DNA of 38,601 nt from Pseudomonadota bacterium (GTDB lineage: Bacteria; Desulfobacterota; Desulfobacteria; Desulfobacterales; Desulfolunaceae): positions 1-38,601 of the forward strand of contig JAHIRD010000045.1 in the NCBI GenBank assembly GCA_018818835.1, written 5' to 3'. Shown here piece after piece: positions 18,879 through 26,888 of this stretch. Below the pieces are notes generated by a model that made no database searches, was not told the DNA's origin, and saw only the letters and a program-made list of their open reading frames with translations. The position numbers were made by a program, and so were the translations under genes. Position 1 is the stretch's first letter, and the number at the start of each line of letters is the position of its first letter.

Positions 18879-19591
18879 ATGGGCTTAAGGTTCTTAAGAT
18901 TTTTTCATGCCGCAGCGATCAGGTATGTATTTTTTTTCTCATGTGTTTTTTTTTCGGGTGTGGAGGATCAGGCCAAATCGTTGATACAGATCACGACGGG
19001 ATAACCGAGAGCTTTGATACCTGCTCCGATACACCCCAAGGAGAAATGGTTGATAAAAACGGCTGTTCCGACGTCCAGAAAGAAACGGACACGGATGGAG
19101 ATGGTGTGAACGATTCTGTGGATACCTGTGCGTCAACGCCGACGGGTGAGACAGTGGATGCATCGGGCTGTTCCGACTCTCAGAAAGACAGGGACGGAGA
19201 TGGTGTGATGGATAATGTGGATACCTGCCCGGCCACACCGGCGGGTGATGCTGTTAAGAATACTGGCTGTTCATACGCCCAAAAAATTTCAGATTGGGTC
19301 AAGGTTGCTGCAGGTGAGTCGTCTACATTTGAGATAAAAGCTGACGGGTCTCTTTATGCCTGGGGTTGGAATAAAGACGGTCAGCTTGGAGATGGGACAA
19401 AGATAGATAAATATGTTCCAACCTTGATTGGCAGGGATACCGATTGGACCCATTTGGTTCCGGGGGGCCTACATACTCTTGCCATAAAAATAGATGGGAT
19501 GCTTTATACATGGGGAGATAATGAATTCAGTCAACTTGGCAATGGATCTGATTGGGAAACAAGCCCTGTCCTTATTGATGCCAACCCATAA
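18879..19591 (+). CDS. TSP3 / RCC1-repeat lipoprotein, frame broken at a poly-T tract and short at the C-terminus
   Basis: ATG 18879 has AGGGAG at 18867-18872 and starts a signal peptide, MGLRFLRFFHAAAIRYVFFF. In the present sequence this frame runs into a stop after about 40 codons. A T-run of nine (18946-18954) sits in the signal peptide, and adding one T joins this start to the downstream frame, giving the lipobox-like VFFFGCGGS and then the 18941-19591 reading frame. That frame encodes three TSP3-type repeats (for example DTDGDGVNDSVD) and two RCC1-type repeats (SLYAWGWNKDGQLGDG, MLYTWGDNEFSQLGNG). RCC1 propellers normally have about seven units, so the C-terminus looks truncated. It may be phase-variable, decaying, or a sequencing error. 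Confidence 0.62.
18946..18954 (+). repeat. 9-T homopolymer within a lipoprotein signal sequence
   Basis: Nine consecutive T bases, preceded by an 8-T run at 18930-18937. One extra T restores the frame between the well-supported start at 18879 and the TSP3/RCC1 coding frame. This is the classic layout of a slipped-strand switch. Confidence 0.6.
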
Positions 19592-19773
19592 ATTATGAAA
19601 CATATACACAGAGGTGATGAATATGTTCTCCCTTGCGTGTTTCAAGGTCAATGTTTTTTAATTTTTAAGCATGTCACCTCCCGTTTGAATGATTCCCATC
19701 ACGGATGGCCGGGGGAATTATTGACGTTAACGTTAAAGACGCCTATGAATTGTAAGGACACAATCGATTCACC

Positions 19774-19801
19774 TTGACAGATCAGGACTTCGGATTATAA
19801 T
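19774..19801 (+). promoter_or_regulatory. Consensus sigma70 promoter for the radical SAM gene
   Basis: A perfect TTGACA (19774-19779) and a perfect TATAAT (19796-19801) are separated by 16 bases. Transcription would start near 19808, about 32 bases before the radical SAM ATG. A short weak open frame just upstream (19595-19777) lacks a ribosome binding site and is not called. Confidence 0.8.
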
Positions 19802-19839
19802 CAACACGACGAACCCTATGCGGATAAGGAGTGTGATCC

Positions 19840-20718
19840 ATGCGTTACGAAGGACAGATCTATCGGCCCTTTTCAGAAGCGAACAGCTATCTTTTGCAGT
19901 GTACCATCGGGTGTTCCCATAATGGATGTACCTTTTGCGGCATGTATAAGGACCGGCATTTCAGGATAAGGCCCATGAACGAGATCATGGAAGATATCCG
20001 CATGGCTCGGGATTATTACGGTGATCTTGAAAAGGTCTTTCTCTGCGACGGGGATGCCATTTCCATGGACACGGACCTTCTTCTTGAAATTCTTTCCGCC
20101 CTTTACGGCGCGTTTCCGTCCCTTCGGCATGTGGGAAGTTATGTGGGACCCCAAAGCACCCTGGAAAAAAGCCTTGGTGATCTTGAACGTTTACGTGACG
20201 CCGGGTTGTCCAAAGCCTATCTGGGCGTGGAATCCGGTGACGACGAGGTGCTTAAGGCCATCAATAAAGGCGTTAACTCGGCCCAGATGCTGGAAGCCGG
20301 ACAGAAGCTGGTGGCATCGGGAATCAATTTGTCATCCATGGTCCTTTTGGGGATTGCACAAACAGGGCCCAGTGCCCATAAACATGCCGCGCTGACCGCC
20401 GAGATGACAAACCTCATGAAACCGCGTTATCTGGCAGCCCTGACCTTTACGCCCATGCCCAATACTGCCCTTTTCAGAAAATATGAGTCCGGAGAGTTTG
20501 TCCTGCCTGATCCCTTTGAAACCCTTGAAGAGATGAAGGTGATGTTCGAAAATATCCATATCGACAACCTGACCTTTATCGGGTCCCATGCTTCCAACTA
20601 TCTGCCCATCAGCGGAAAACTCCAGAAAGATAAAGCATCCATGCTGAAAACCATAAACGATATCCTTACCTCACGGGATATGGGTGCCCTGCGGCAGGAT
20701 GCGATGCGGGGTTTGTAA
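19840..20718 (+). CDS. Radical SAM protein (CX4CX2C variant)
   Basis: A 292-residue radical SAM enzyme. The iron-sulfur motif is C25-SHNG-C30-TF-C33, a CX4CX2C spacing instead of the usual CX3CX2C, followed by GMYKDR. GVESGDDEVL (about 128-137) is the conserved SAM-binding stretch, and a TIM-barrel layout is implied. Such proteins cleave S-adenosylmethionine to start radical chemistry. I recognise the family of short radical SAM proteins with CTFCGMYKD but know no substrate. AAGGAG at 19826-19831 lies eight bases before the ATG, and a consensus promoter lies upstream. The gene stands alone. Confidence 0.85.
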   Translation: MRYEGQIYRPFSEANSYLLQCTIGCSHNGCTFCGMYKDRHFRIRPMNEIMEDIRMARDYYGDLEKVFLCDGDAISMDTDLLLEILSALYGAFPSLRHVGSYVGPQSTLEKSLGDLERLRDAGLSKAYLGVESGDDEVLKAINKGVNSAQMLEAGQKLVASGINLSSMVLLGIAQTGPSAHKHAALTAEMTNLMKPRYLAALTFTPMPNTALFRKYESGEFVLPDPFETLEEMKVMFENIHIDNLTFIGSHASNYLPISGKLQKDKASMLKTINDILTSRDMGALRQDAMRGL

Positions 20719-20862
20719 GGGTCACTCTTTCTCGGTTATTTGATCTTAAAAAGCTGAGTCGGTCTTCGCTAAGGCTTCGCCCCGACACGCATATGGCTTG
20801 GGGTCTTGGGGACGAATAATGTGGCCTGAAACAATACCTGTATAAAGACGAGATAAAAATGA

Positions 20863-20920
20863 CATAAGTCCTATGAGTCCTATGGGTCTTATGGGACCTA
20901 TAAGACCCATGGGACCTATA
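20863..20920. repeat. Degenerate 9-nt-period repeat, copy 2
   Basis: Six consecutive 9-nt units near TATGGGACC. Translated in either direction they give Gly-Pro-Met/Ile repeats, but no start or context supports expression. Matches copies at 36-78 and 23060-23118. Confidence 0.65.
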
Positions 20921-20932
20921 GAGATTTGTTTT

Positions 20933-20981
20933 TCTTCGTTCTCTTCGTGTCCTTCAGTGAGCTGTGCGAACGGGTGGTGGA
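20933..20981. repeat. CTTCGTGTCC-type intergenic repeat, copy 1
   Basis: The segment beginning TTCTTCGTTCTCTTCGTGTC and continuing CCTTCAGTGAGC and GAACGGGTGG matches 26685-26733 over about 49 bases with few differences. An inverse-orientation relative lies at 38201-38231. The GGGTGG part also recurs at 25407. Confidence 0.6.
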
Positions 20982-21069
20982 TAAAAAATGAAACAAAAAC
21001 GATTTTACCATACAAGGTCATGAAGAAACGTTATTATTCCCCAGCTTTTTGCTCTTCTCTGTGTTCTCT

Positions 21070-21114
21070 GTGCCTCCGTGAGAGACGTGGCTTTTTGGTT
21101 GTGGCTTTGCCGCG
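21070..21114. repeat. 45-bp dispersed repeat, copy 1
   Basis: The 45-bp segment starting GTGCCTCCGTGAGAGACGTG is repeated at about 26889-26934 with three mismatches by eye. It lies directly downstream of a CTTCGTGTCC-type element at both places, although at different distances. Confidence 0.65.
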
Positions 21115-21162
21115 TTGAGCCCTTCGTGCTTCCGTTGCCTTAGTAAAAACTATCGAGAAAAT

Positions 21163-21207
21163 TTAAAAAAAATACCCAAGGCCGAGTGTGGGTTTTGCGG
21201 CCTTGGG
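21163..21207 (-). terminator. Intrinsic terminator of the selenoprotein gene
   Basis: A perfect 10-bp stem, CCCAAGGCCG (21175-21184) with CGGCCTTGGG (21198-21207), followed on the minus strand by a run of eight T. It ends ten bases past the stop of the minus-strand iron-sulfur gene. Confidence 0.87.
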
Positions 21208-21216
21208 CACAAGGTG

Positions 21217-22536
21217 TTACATGGCGGATTCCGGATGGAAGACATTGACGTCTTTGAGATCATCCCCCAAGTAGGCACGTTCATTGGGCCCCAGGATTCC
21301 CAGGGCAAGGCAGAGGATGGTCCAGAAATGGACCACCTGGTAGTGGCCTTGGTAATGGTCGGATAATTCGTGGATCTGTGCATGGCAGTTGTGGCAGCCT
21401 GCGATCACGTAAGTGGCGCCGGTGGTTTTGATCTGGGTGTCCTTGATGCGTCCGTACTCAAGACGTTCTTTCTTAAATCCAGATTGCAGAAACCCGCCGC
21501 CGCCTCCGCAACAGAAATTATTGGAGCGGTTGGGGTGCATGTCGATGAAATTCTCTTCTCCAATACAGGCTTTAAGAGCAAATCGAAGGTCATCGGCGAT
21601 TTTGTCTCCATAGCTTTTTCTGACGATCTGACAGGGGTCCTGCATGGTGAACTTTATTTTCAGGTCCTTGTTCCAGTCGGAACTGGGTTTGAGTTTTCCT
21701 TCCCTGATCCATTTGGCATAATACTCGTAAATGTTCTTTACCTCAAAATTATGGTCGATGTTGAACTTTTTCAGTCCGGCCCGGACTGAGAATGTGATGT
21801 GCCCTCACTCGGTATTGAGATAAGTCCCGCACTTGAGCTTGTGCATCTGGTCGGTCTGGGTCTGGGTAATATGTTTCCATCCATCGTTGTCAGCCAGGAA
21901 CAGGCAGTAGTTCTCTCCTGCCCAGGCTTTACTTCCGTATGTCCAGTTCACACCGGCCAGATGGAGAATCTTCCACAGGGGAACCATTTCATCGGGTTCG
22001 GTCATGGGCTCCCTGGAGTTCTGGTTGATGAAAAACTCAGCTCCTTCCTTGTCGATGGGGGCCTCCATGTCCGCGAATTCGGGTTGGGCCTCCCTGTATT
22101 CCTCAAGCACATCCTCCACCACAAATTGGAAATCTTCCTTTGATGTCCCCATGGCAGAGAGCGTTTCATTGTTCAGGGCCATGTCGCAGGAGGCCGTGAT
22201 GCCCTTGGGCCTGTCTTCCCTGGGCCTGAGCTGCCGTGCATTGAACACCAACTGGGGAATGTCGATTTTCATGGGACAGACATAGATGCAACGCTGGCAC
22301 ATGGTGCAGAACCAGGGCCAGTTGGATTCAATGATCTGGTCGTCCATGCCCAGGGCGGCCATCCTTAAGAATTTCCGGGGGTCCATATCATCAAAACCCG
22401 TGGCCGGGCAGCCCGATGAACAGGCCCCGCAGGTCAGGCACATATTGAGATTCCCACCTTCGGGGAGAAGGGCCTTGACCTTGTCAATGAAAAGGCTTTT
22501 CTTGTTTTTATCAATTTTAATGACGCGATTGTCCAT
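21217..22536 (-). CDS. Selenocysteine-containing Hdr/GlpC-type iron-sulfur (CCG-domain) protein
   Basis: One 439-residue protein read through an in-frame UGA (21805-21807, codon 244). AGGAGG at 22542-22547 lies five bases before ATG 22536. The N-terminus has two [4Fe-4S] ferredoxin motifs, CLTCGACSSGCP and CTMCQRCIYVCP. After the UGA come a second CCG domain: QDPCQIV, FCCGGGGGF and GCHNCH. The UGA falls in TE-U-GH, exactly where CCG-domain proteins have ECGH. A hairpin right after it (21772-21788) meets bacterial SECIS rules. The protein resembles the HdrD/GlpC/DsrK group of thiol-disulfide or menaquinol-linked electron carriers. No hydrogenase or Hdr partner is adjacent, so the partner is unknown. 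Confidence 0.86.
21772..21788 (-). promoter_or_regulatory. Bacterial SECIS element
   Basis: On the mRNA, 16 bases after the UGA, CAGUCCG pairs with CGGACUG around a GGC loop: 7 bp stem, loop beginning with G, about 23 bases from the UGA. This fits the known SelB-binding hairpin of bacterial selenoprotein mRNAs. Confidence 0.8.
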
Positions 22537-22670
22537 GCAAACCTCCTGATGCACTGTTTATTAGCCATCGGTTAATATCAATTCATGGTTTTGTTGTTTT
22601 GACGGTACGAGGACCCTTTGCGAGATGGTGCAGGAGATAGATCAGAACGTGCAGACTTTAAACTGTTTTC

Positions 22671-22943
22671 TCAACCCATATGCCGAAATATTCCGTGATC
22701 TTCAAGAAAGGCCAATGTTTTGCTGCACACCGGAGCAGGGGTCTCAACACTGATTTTCATATCCGGGTATCTGGTCCGTATGATTTCAGCCTTGTCAAGG
22801 ATCCCTTTGCCGTCCTTCATGATGATTCTGCTTTTCCGATCGATCACCAAAGCAATGTGATTGCCGGAAAGGGTTCTGATCCGCGTACGTGAAGAGAGCC
22901 CCAGAGATTCGGGGGTGTGAATGTCTTTGAGAGAATGTGTCAT
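22671..22943 (-). CDS. Small conserved-looking hypothetical protein
   Basis: A 90-residue cytoplasmic protein with no membrane segment. The C-terminal half (DGKGILDKAEIIR, then VCSKTLAFLEDHGI) carries a lone Cys in a T-APVCSKT context and looks like a compact alpha/beta fold. An AAGGTGA-type site lies about six bases before the ATG. It lies 134 bases upstream of the selenoprotein gene on the same strand, so the two may be co-transcribed. I do not recognise the family. The coding character is good for such a short frame. Confidence 0.6.
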   Translation of the reverse strand: MTHSLKDIHTPESLGLSSRTRIRTLSGNHIALVIDRKSRIIMKDGKGILDKAEIIRTRYPDMKISVETPAPVCSKTLAFLEDHGIFRHMG

Positions 22944-23059
22944 TATATCACCTTTTTTTATAGAGGTACAGCATCATGATCTCACGGTCAAATACTTTTT
23001 TGATGACATTCGGCCAGAGGGAAACATAAACTATGAGCAGTAAATGCAAAACAAAAATT

Positions 23060-23118
23060 TATGGGGCCTATACATCTTATGGGGCCGATGAGTCCTGTGG
23101 GACCAATAGGTCCTATGA
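23060..23118. repeat. Degenerate 9-nt-period repeat, copy 3
   Basis: Six to seven units of the TATGGGGCC/TATGGGACC-type motif in the gap before the CARDB lipoprotein gene. The rest of the gap 22944-23318 holds a promoter at 23205 and no gene. Confidence 0.6.
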
Positions 23119-23204
23119 ACATCAGACGTTTAAAAAGAAATAATTGCAATCATCATGTGACAGTGATCAGGGATTTAAATTGTTCAAAATAGATCAATTG
23201 AATG

Positions 23205-23232
23205 TTGACTTATCTGATCAATGTTTTATAAC
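23205..23232 (+). promoter_or_regulatory. Sigma70-type promoter for the CARDB lipoprotein gene
   Basis: TTGACT (23205-23210) and TATAAC (23227-23232) are spaced by 16 bases. The predicted start is near 23239, about 80 bases before the ATG at 23319. Confidence 0.6.
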
Positions 23233-23318
23233 TTTGCGAAAGATCCATAGCAAATAATGTTATTCATGTTATTCACAATATTCTGGATTAATTATACTTG
23301 GTTGGTATGGAGGTTGTC

Positions 23319-25370
23319 ATGAAAAAACATGTCGTCGTGAGCTTTTTATTTTTATTTTCAGTTTTTTTGATTGGATGCGGAAGTGAATCGGATGATCCCG
23401 TTACACCTACAGGGCCTGACCTGGTCGTCTCAGATCTTTCGGTGACCGCATGGACTTCAGGGACCATCCACTATGCATATACCATAACCAATAACGGAGA
23501 TGAGCCGGCCAACCTGGACGGGCCAACAGACGCTGAATTCGATAATGTGAGTGTCCAGGCTTTTTTATCCGCAGATACTGTATTCAACAACGAGGGGGAT
23601 ATCGCAGCAGGCGGAACCGTTGTGGGACTTTCCCCCTTGGGAGAGCTTGCACCGGGAGCATCCATGAGCGGCGCCTTTGAGGCCAGTGCTGTTGTCAATC
23701 CCGGATCAACACCTTACCTTGTACTCATGGTTGACTGGGGTGATGTGATTGAGGAAGCGCATGAAGATAATAATACCCTGGCCGTTAATATTTTGGATGT
23801 GGGGGCACCCGATCTTGAAGTGACGGCCCTTGAAGTGACCTCCTGGACATCGGGCATGATCCAATACGCCTATACCATCACCAATAACGGGGATGCCCCG
23901 GCCAACCTGGATGGCCCCACAGATGCTGAGAGTGATAATGTCAGCGTCCAGGCTTTTTTATCTGCCGATACTGTATTCAATGACGGTGGGGATATTGCAG
24001 CCGGTGGAACCATTGTGGGCCTTTCCCCACTGGGAGAGCTTGCACCTGGAGCTTCCATCAGCGGAACCTTTGGGGCCAGTGCTGTGGTCGATCCTGCCTC
24101 GACACCCTATCTTGTGTTGAAGGTTGACTGGGGCTCAGTGGTTGCCGAATCAGATGAAGAAAACAATGCTCTGGCAGTGCTTATTCCCGAGCCTGGCATG
24201 CCGGACCTTGTGGTGACCTCCCTTGAGGTCACAGCATGGACAGATCATTCCATCAGCTACAGCTATACCATCACCAATATGGGCGATGCCCCGGCCAATC
24301 TGGATGGACCCACGGATAACGATTCTGATAATGTGAGTGTTCAAGCCTATTTGTCCGATGATAACGTGTTCAACAATGGAGGGGATATTGCGGCCGGTGG
24401 AACCATCCTGGGGAATTCTCCCCTGGGCGAACTTGCACCGGGAGCCTCCATGAGCGGAACCTTTGGGGCCACTGTAACGGTTGATCCCGGCACAACACCC
24501 TACCTTGTCTTAATGGTAGACTGGGGCGGGGTGGTTGCTGAATCGGATGAGGATAACAATACCCTGGCCGTTGAAATCGATCAAGCCGGAACACCTGATC
24601 TTGTGGTCACTGCCCTTGACGTGACCTCATGGACATCCGGAGGGATTCAATATTCCTATACAATAACCAATGAGGGTGACGGACCGGCCAATCTGGATGG
24701 GCCCACAGACGCAAATCATGATAATGTCAGCGTCCAGGCTTTTTTATCCGCCGATACCGTATTTAACAATGAGGGGGATATTGCGGCCGGTGGAACCGTT
24801 GTGGGGTATTCCCCCTTGGGCGATCTTGCACCGGGAGCCTCCTTGAGCGGAACCTTTGGGTCAAGTGCTGTGGTTGATCCTGCATCAACGCCCTATCTGG
24901 TATTAAAGGTCGACTGGGGCTCAGTGGTTGATGAATCAAATGAAGATAATAACACTCGGGCGGTGCTTATCCCGGAACCCGGCATGCCGGATCTTGTGGT
25001 GACGGCCCTTGAAGTCACTGCATGGACAGATAATTCCATAAGCTACAGTTATACCATTACAAATGTCGGAGATGCCCCGGCCAATCTGGATGGGCCTACA
25101 GATGAAAATTATGACAATGTCAGTGTTCAGGCCTTTCTATCCTCAGATACCGTGTTTAATAATAGTGGGGACATTCCGGCTGGCGGCACCATTGTGGGGT
25201 ATTCTCCCCTGGGCGAACTTGCACCGGGAGCCTCCATGAGCGGAACGTTCGGGTCAACTGTAACTGTCGATTCCGAATCAACACCTTACCTGGTATTAAT
25301 GGTTGACTGGGGCGCACGCATTGACGAGTCAGATGAGAATAACAATACCCTGGCTGCCACGATTCAATAA
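23319..25370 (+). CDS. CARDB-repeat surface lipoprotein (five identical-length repeats)
   Basis: A 683-residue lipoprotein. ATG 23319 has GGAGG at 23309-23313. The signal peptide ends in lipobox FLIGC (Cys about 20). After a short Thr/Pro linker the whole protein is five 131-residue CARDB-type beta-sandwich repeats starting at DNA 23415, 23808, 24201, 24594 and 24987, each 393 bp apart. Each begins PDLVV or PDLEV and contains YTITN, GDxPANLDGPTD, NVSVQAFLS and STPYLVLMVDWG. CARDB domains are cell-adhesion-related bacterial Ig-like folds. Units 2/4 and 3/5 are most alike. The protein is probably exposed at the outer membrane as a stalk or adhesin. The ligand is unknown. Confidence 0.88.
   Translation: MKKHVVVSFLFLFSVFLIGCGSESDDPVTPTGPDLVVSDLSVTAWTSGTIHYAYTITNNGDEPANLDGPTDAEFDNVSVQAFLSADTVFNNEGDIAAGGTVVGLSPLGELAPGASMSGAFEASAVVNPGSTPYLVLMVDWGDVIEEAHEDNNTLAVNILDVGAPDLEVTALEVTSWTSGMIQYAYTITNNGDAPANLDGPTDAESDNVSVQAFLSADTVFNDGGDIAAGGTIVGLSPLGELAPGASISGTFGASAVVDPASTPYLVLKVDWGSVVAESDEENNALAVLIPEPGMPDLVVTSLEVTAWTDHSISYSYTITNMGDAPANLDGPTDNDSDNVSVQAYLSDDNVFNNGGDIAAGGTILGNSPLGELAPGASMSGTFGATVTVDPGTTPYLVLMVDWGGVVAESDEDNNTLAVEIDQAGTPDLVVTALDVTSWTSGGIQYSYTITNEGDGPANLDGPTDANHDNVSVQAFLSADTVFNNEGDIAAGGTVVGYSPLGDLAPGASLSGTFGSSAVVDPASTPYLVLKVDWGSVVDESNEDNNTRAVLIPEPGMPDLVVTALEVTAWTDNSISYSYTITNVGDAPANLDGPTDENYDNVSVQAFLSSDTVFNNSGDIPAGGTIVGYSPLGELAPGASMSGTFGSTVTVDSESTPYLVLMVDWGARIDESDENNNTLAATIQ
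23415..25370 (+). repeat. Five in-frame 393-bp tandem repeats
   Basis: Unit starts at 23415, 23808, 24201, 24594 and 24987 are exactly 393 bp apart with no indels; the last is cut ten bases short by the stop. Units 2 and 4 share a VLIPEPGMP end and TSW beginning; 3 and 5 share TAWTD. This suggests duplication of a two-unit block. Confidence 0.9.
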
Positions 25371-25394
25371 TATTAATGCGTTGTGTGCTTCGTA

Positions 25395-25581
25395 TTCTCC
25401 AGCGATCAACGGGTGGTTTGAAAAAAATGAATGTGCCCCAAGCCCGAGCCTGGAAACGAGTCGGGCTAGCCAATCAGGAGAATTTAAGTATGGGTGAATC
25501 GTTTGCCTCTTGATCCTATGAACGGGGACTGTTATGAAATGAAGAAAACACAGATAACCCTATTCATGAGATGCGTTGAAA
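25395..25581. other. Leader with hairpin and 8-codon frame before the START-like gene
   Basis: The AACGGGTGGTTTGAAAAAA motif at 25407 belongs to the dispersed repeat family. AGCCCGA (about 25441) pairs with TCGGGCT (about 25461). It is followed by AGGAG and a tiny ATG frame at 25490-25513. This could be a leader structure, but nothing ties it to a known riboswitch class. Confidence 0.3.
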
Positions 25582-26280
25582 ATGATAAACACCCGTTTCC
25601 GGACAATTTGGATTTTTTTAATCAGTGTGGGCATTCATCTGATCTTATTCTGTGGTCCGTCCTGCTGCGCTGAAGACATGTGGGAGCATGTGGGGACCTA
25701 CGATGGGGTTGCGCTTTTTCGGTCTTTGGAAGAAAAAGAAGGGCTTTTGCCCTTTAAAGCGGTTGCCGAGTTGGATGTCGCCTATGATAAAATCGTTATG
25801 GCTCTGGTCGATGCCGAGAGCAAAGCGAGTTGGGCTCCTAAGCTCAAAGCCACAGCGATTCATGCTGTACCATCTTCCAATAGCTTTGAGTACAGCGAGT
25901 ACTATGAAACTCCCTGGCCGTTCAAAGACCGTGAGTTTCTCCTTTTGGGAGGGGTGCTTTATCTTGATGATCGGATTTTGTTCACAGCGATCAATTCGCC
26001 CCATGACAATCTGGCAAGAGCGGACCATCAGTTGGCCAATATTGAACGTCTGAACTTTACTATCATACCCCTGTCCGACCATAAAACCAGGGTCAGCTTT
26101 GAGTTTTCTGGCGATCTTGGGGGCTGGATACCGGATTTTGTAAAAAACATCATTCAGAAAAAATGGCCAGTGCGTTTCATCCAATCTCTGAAAGATCATA
26201 TAGCAACACACCCGGTACTTGAAACGGAACGGTATCTGGCCCTGGTGAAGCCGCCCTTTGCCATTCCACTTCATCCGTGA
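25582..26280 (+). CDS. Exported START-domain-like lipid-binding protein
   Basis: About 232 residues with a signal peptide (hydrophobic core about 10-25, then CCAED) and a body fitting the START/StAR-like fold. Recognisable are the WEHVGTYDGVALFRS opening, ESKASWAPKL, the ETPWPFKDREFLLLGG block and the GGWIPDFV region near the C-terminus. START-like domains hold a lipid or hydrophobic ligand in a helix-grip fold. The start is ATG 25582 or TTG 25576; the ribosome binding site is weak. It stands alone, 212 bases after the CARDB lipoprotein. The ligand is unknown. Confidence 0.75.
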   Translation: MINTRFRTIWIFLISVGIHLILFCGPSCCAEDMWEHVGTYDGVALFRSLEEKEGLLPFKAVAELDVAYDKIVMALVDAESKASWAPKLKATAIHAVPSSNSFEYSEYYETPWPFKDREFLLLGGVLYLDDRILFTAINSPHDNLARADHQLANIERLNFTIIPLSDHKTRVSFEFSGDLGGWIPDFVKNIIQKKWPVRFIQSLKDHIATHPVLETERYLALVKPPFAIPLHP

Positions 26281-26410
26281 TCATGGCTAAGACAATAAAA
26301 CAGGGGCCGGCCACTAATACAATCAGTAATGCCCTAAATATATTCTGTTTGTTAAGTTTAATGTTTCCCAATCATTTCTAAACCCAAAGGATCGATAGGA
26401 GGTTTAATAC

Positions 26411-26464
26411 ATGATCACAATGATAATTTCATATTTTATGTCTAACCTCCGGCAGGTCGGCTAA
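26411..26464 (+). CDS. Possible 17-residue peptide
   Basis: AGGAGG (26397-26402) lies eight bases before ATG 26411, which reads MITMIISYFMSNLRQVG and then TAA. The AACCTCC near its end (about 26443-26449) could pair with the GGAGGTT of the ribosome binding site and hide it. It could be a leader peptide or chance. No gene follows closely on the plus strand. Confidence 0.25.
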   Translation: MITMIISYFMSNLRQVG

Positions 26465-26684
26465 GCCCTCATCTCCATGGCCCGATCGGGCCGAATGTTA
26501 TCACCGTTTAATAGACATATGTCAGCTTGATATTAATCTCTATCTATGTATTTGCCGAAATCAGTATGTCATTGAAATACTGGGTGCGGCTGTTCGGCAA
26601 CTTCAGTAATGGATACCTTCCGTTTGCCCAGCTTTTTAAAGCTTGTCCCCGCGAAGGCGGGGAGCTGGCCACCGGAGGAATATT

Positions 26685-26781
26685 TTCTTTGTGCTCTTCG
26701 TGTCCTTCAGTGAGCTACTCGAACGGGTGGTTTAAAAAAAACAAGTTTACAAGAGCATGAAGACACGAAGAGCACGAAGAA
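26685..26781. repeat. CTTCGTGTCC-type long inverted repeat
   Basis: The left arm (26685-26709) reads TTCTTTGTGCTCTTCGTGTC plus CTTCA. The right arm (26758-26781) is nearly its reverse complement, forming about 24 base pairs around a 48-base loop. The right arm runs into a 30-bp segment (26773-26802) repeated exactly at 38223-38252. Confidence 0.7.
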
Positions 26782-26888
26782 GGGCAAAAGATTATCCCTG
26801 CCGGGGGCTCAAACATGAATTTTAGGATGAGTCAAATGTCCGCTGTCGAGATGCAAGAACGGGCACGAAGCATCGTGCCCCTCCCTTT

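Larger units (their letters stand above)
20719..21160. other. Gene-free region with dispersed repeats
   Basis: About 440 bp between the radical SAM gene and the terminator of the minus-strand selenoprotein gene. It holds the 9-nt-period tract (20863-20920), a CTTCGTGTCC-type element (20933-20981) and one copy of a 45-bp repeat (21070-21114). No real gene is seen; the collagen-like frames are repeat artefacts. Confidence 0.5.

Noticed and set aside
20863-20920. Possible CRISPR array in the 9-nt repeats
   Set aside because: Units are 9 nt, adjacent and degenerate, with no spacers and no cas genes in the window.
20746-21021. Collagen-like Gly-Pro frame on the minus strand
   Set aside because: It is the translation of the 9-nt repeat, with no ribosome binding site and no signal peptide.
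21799-22143. Plus-strand frames opposite the selenoprotein gene
   Set aside because: They are antisense shadows of the ferredoxin and CCG motifs.
21805-22536. Two separate genes for the iron-sulfur protein
   Set aside because: The UGA aligns with a conserved Cys, the frame and family continue, and a SECIS hairpin follows, so one selenoprotein gene is preferred over a split gene or nonsense mutation.
25441-25513. Riboswitch (c-di-GMP type) before the START-like gene
   Set aside because: Only one short stem and no match to the conserved GEMM core was found by eye.
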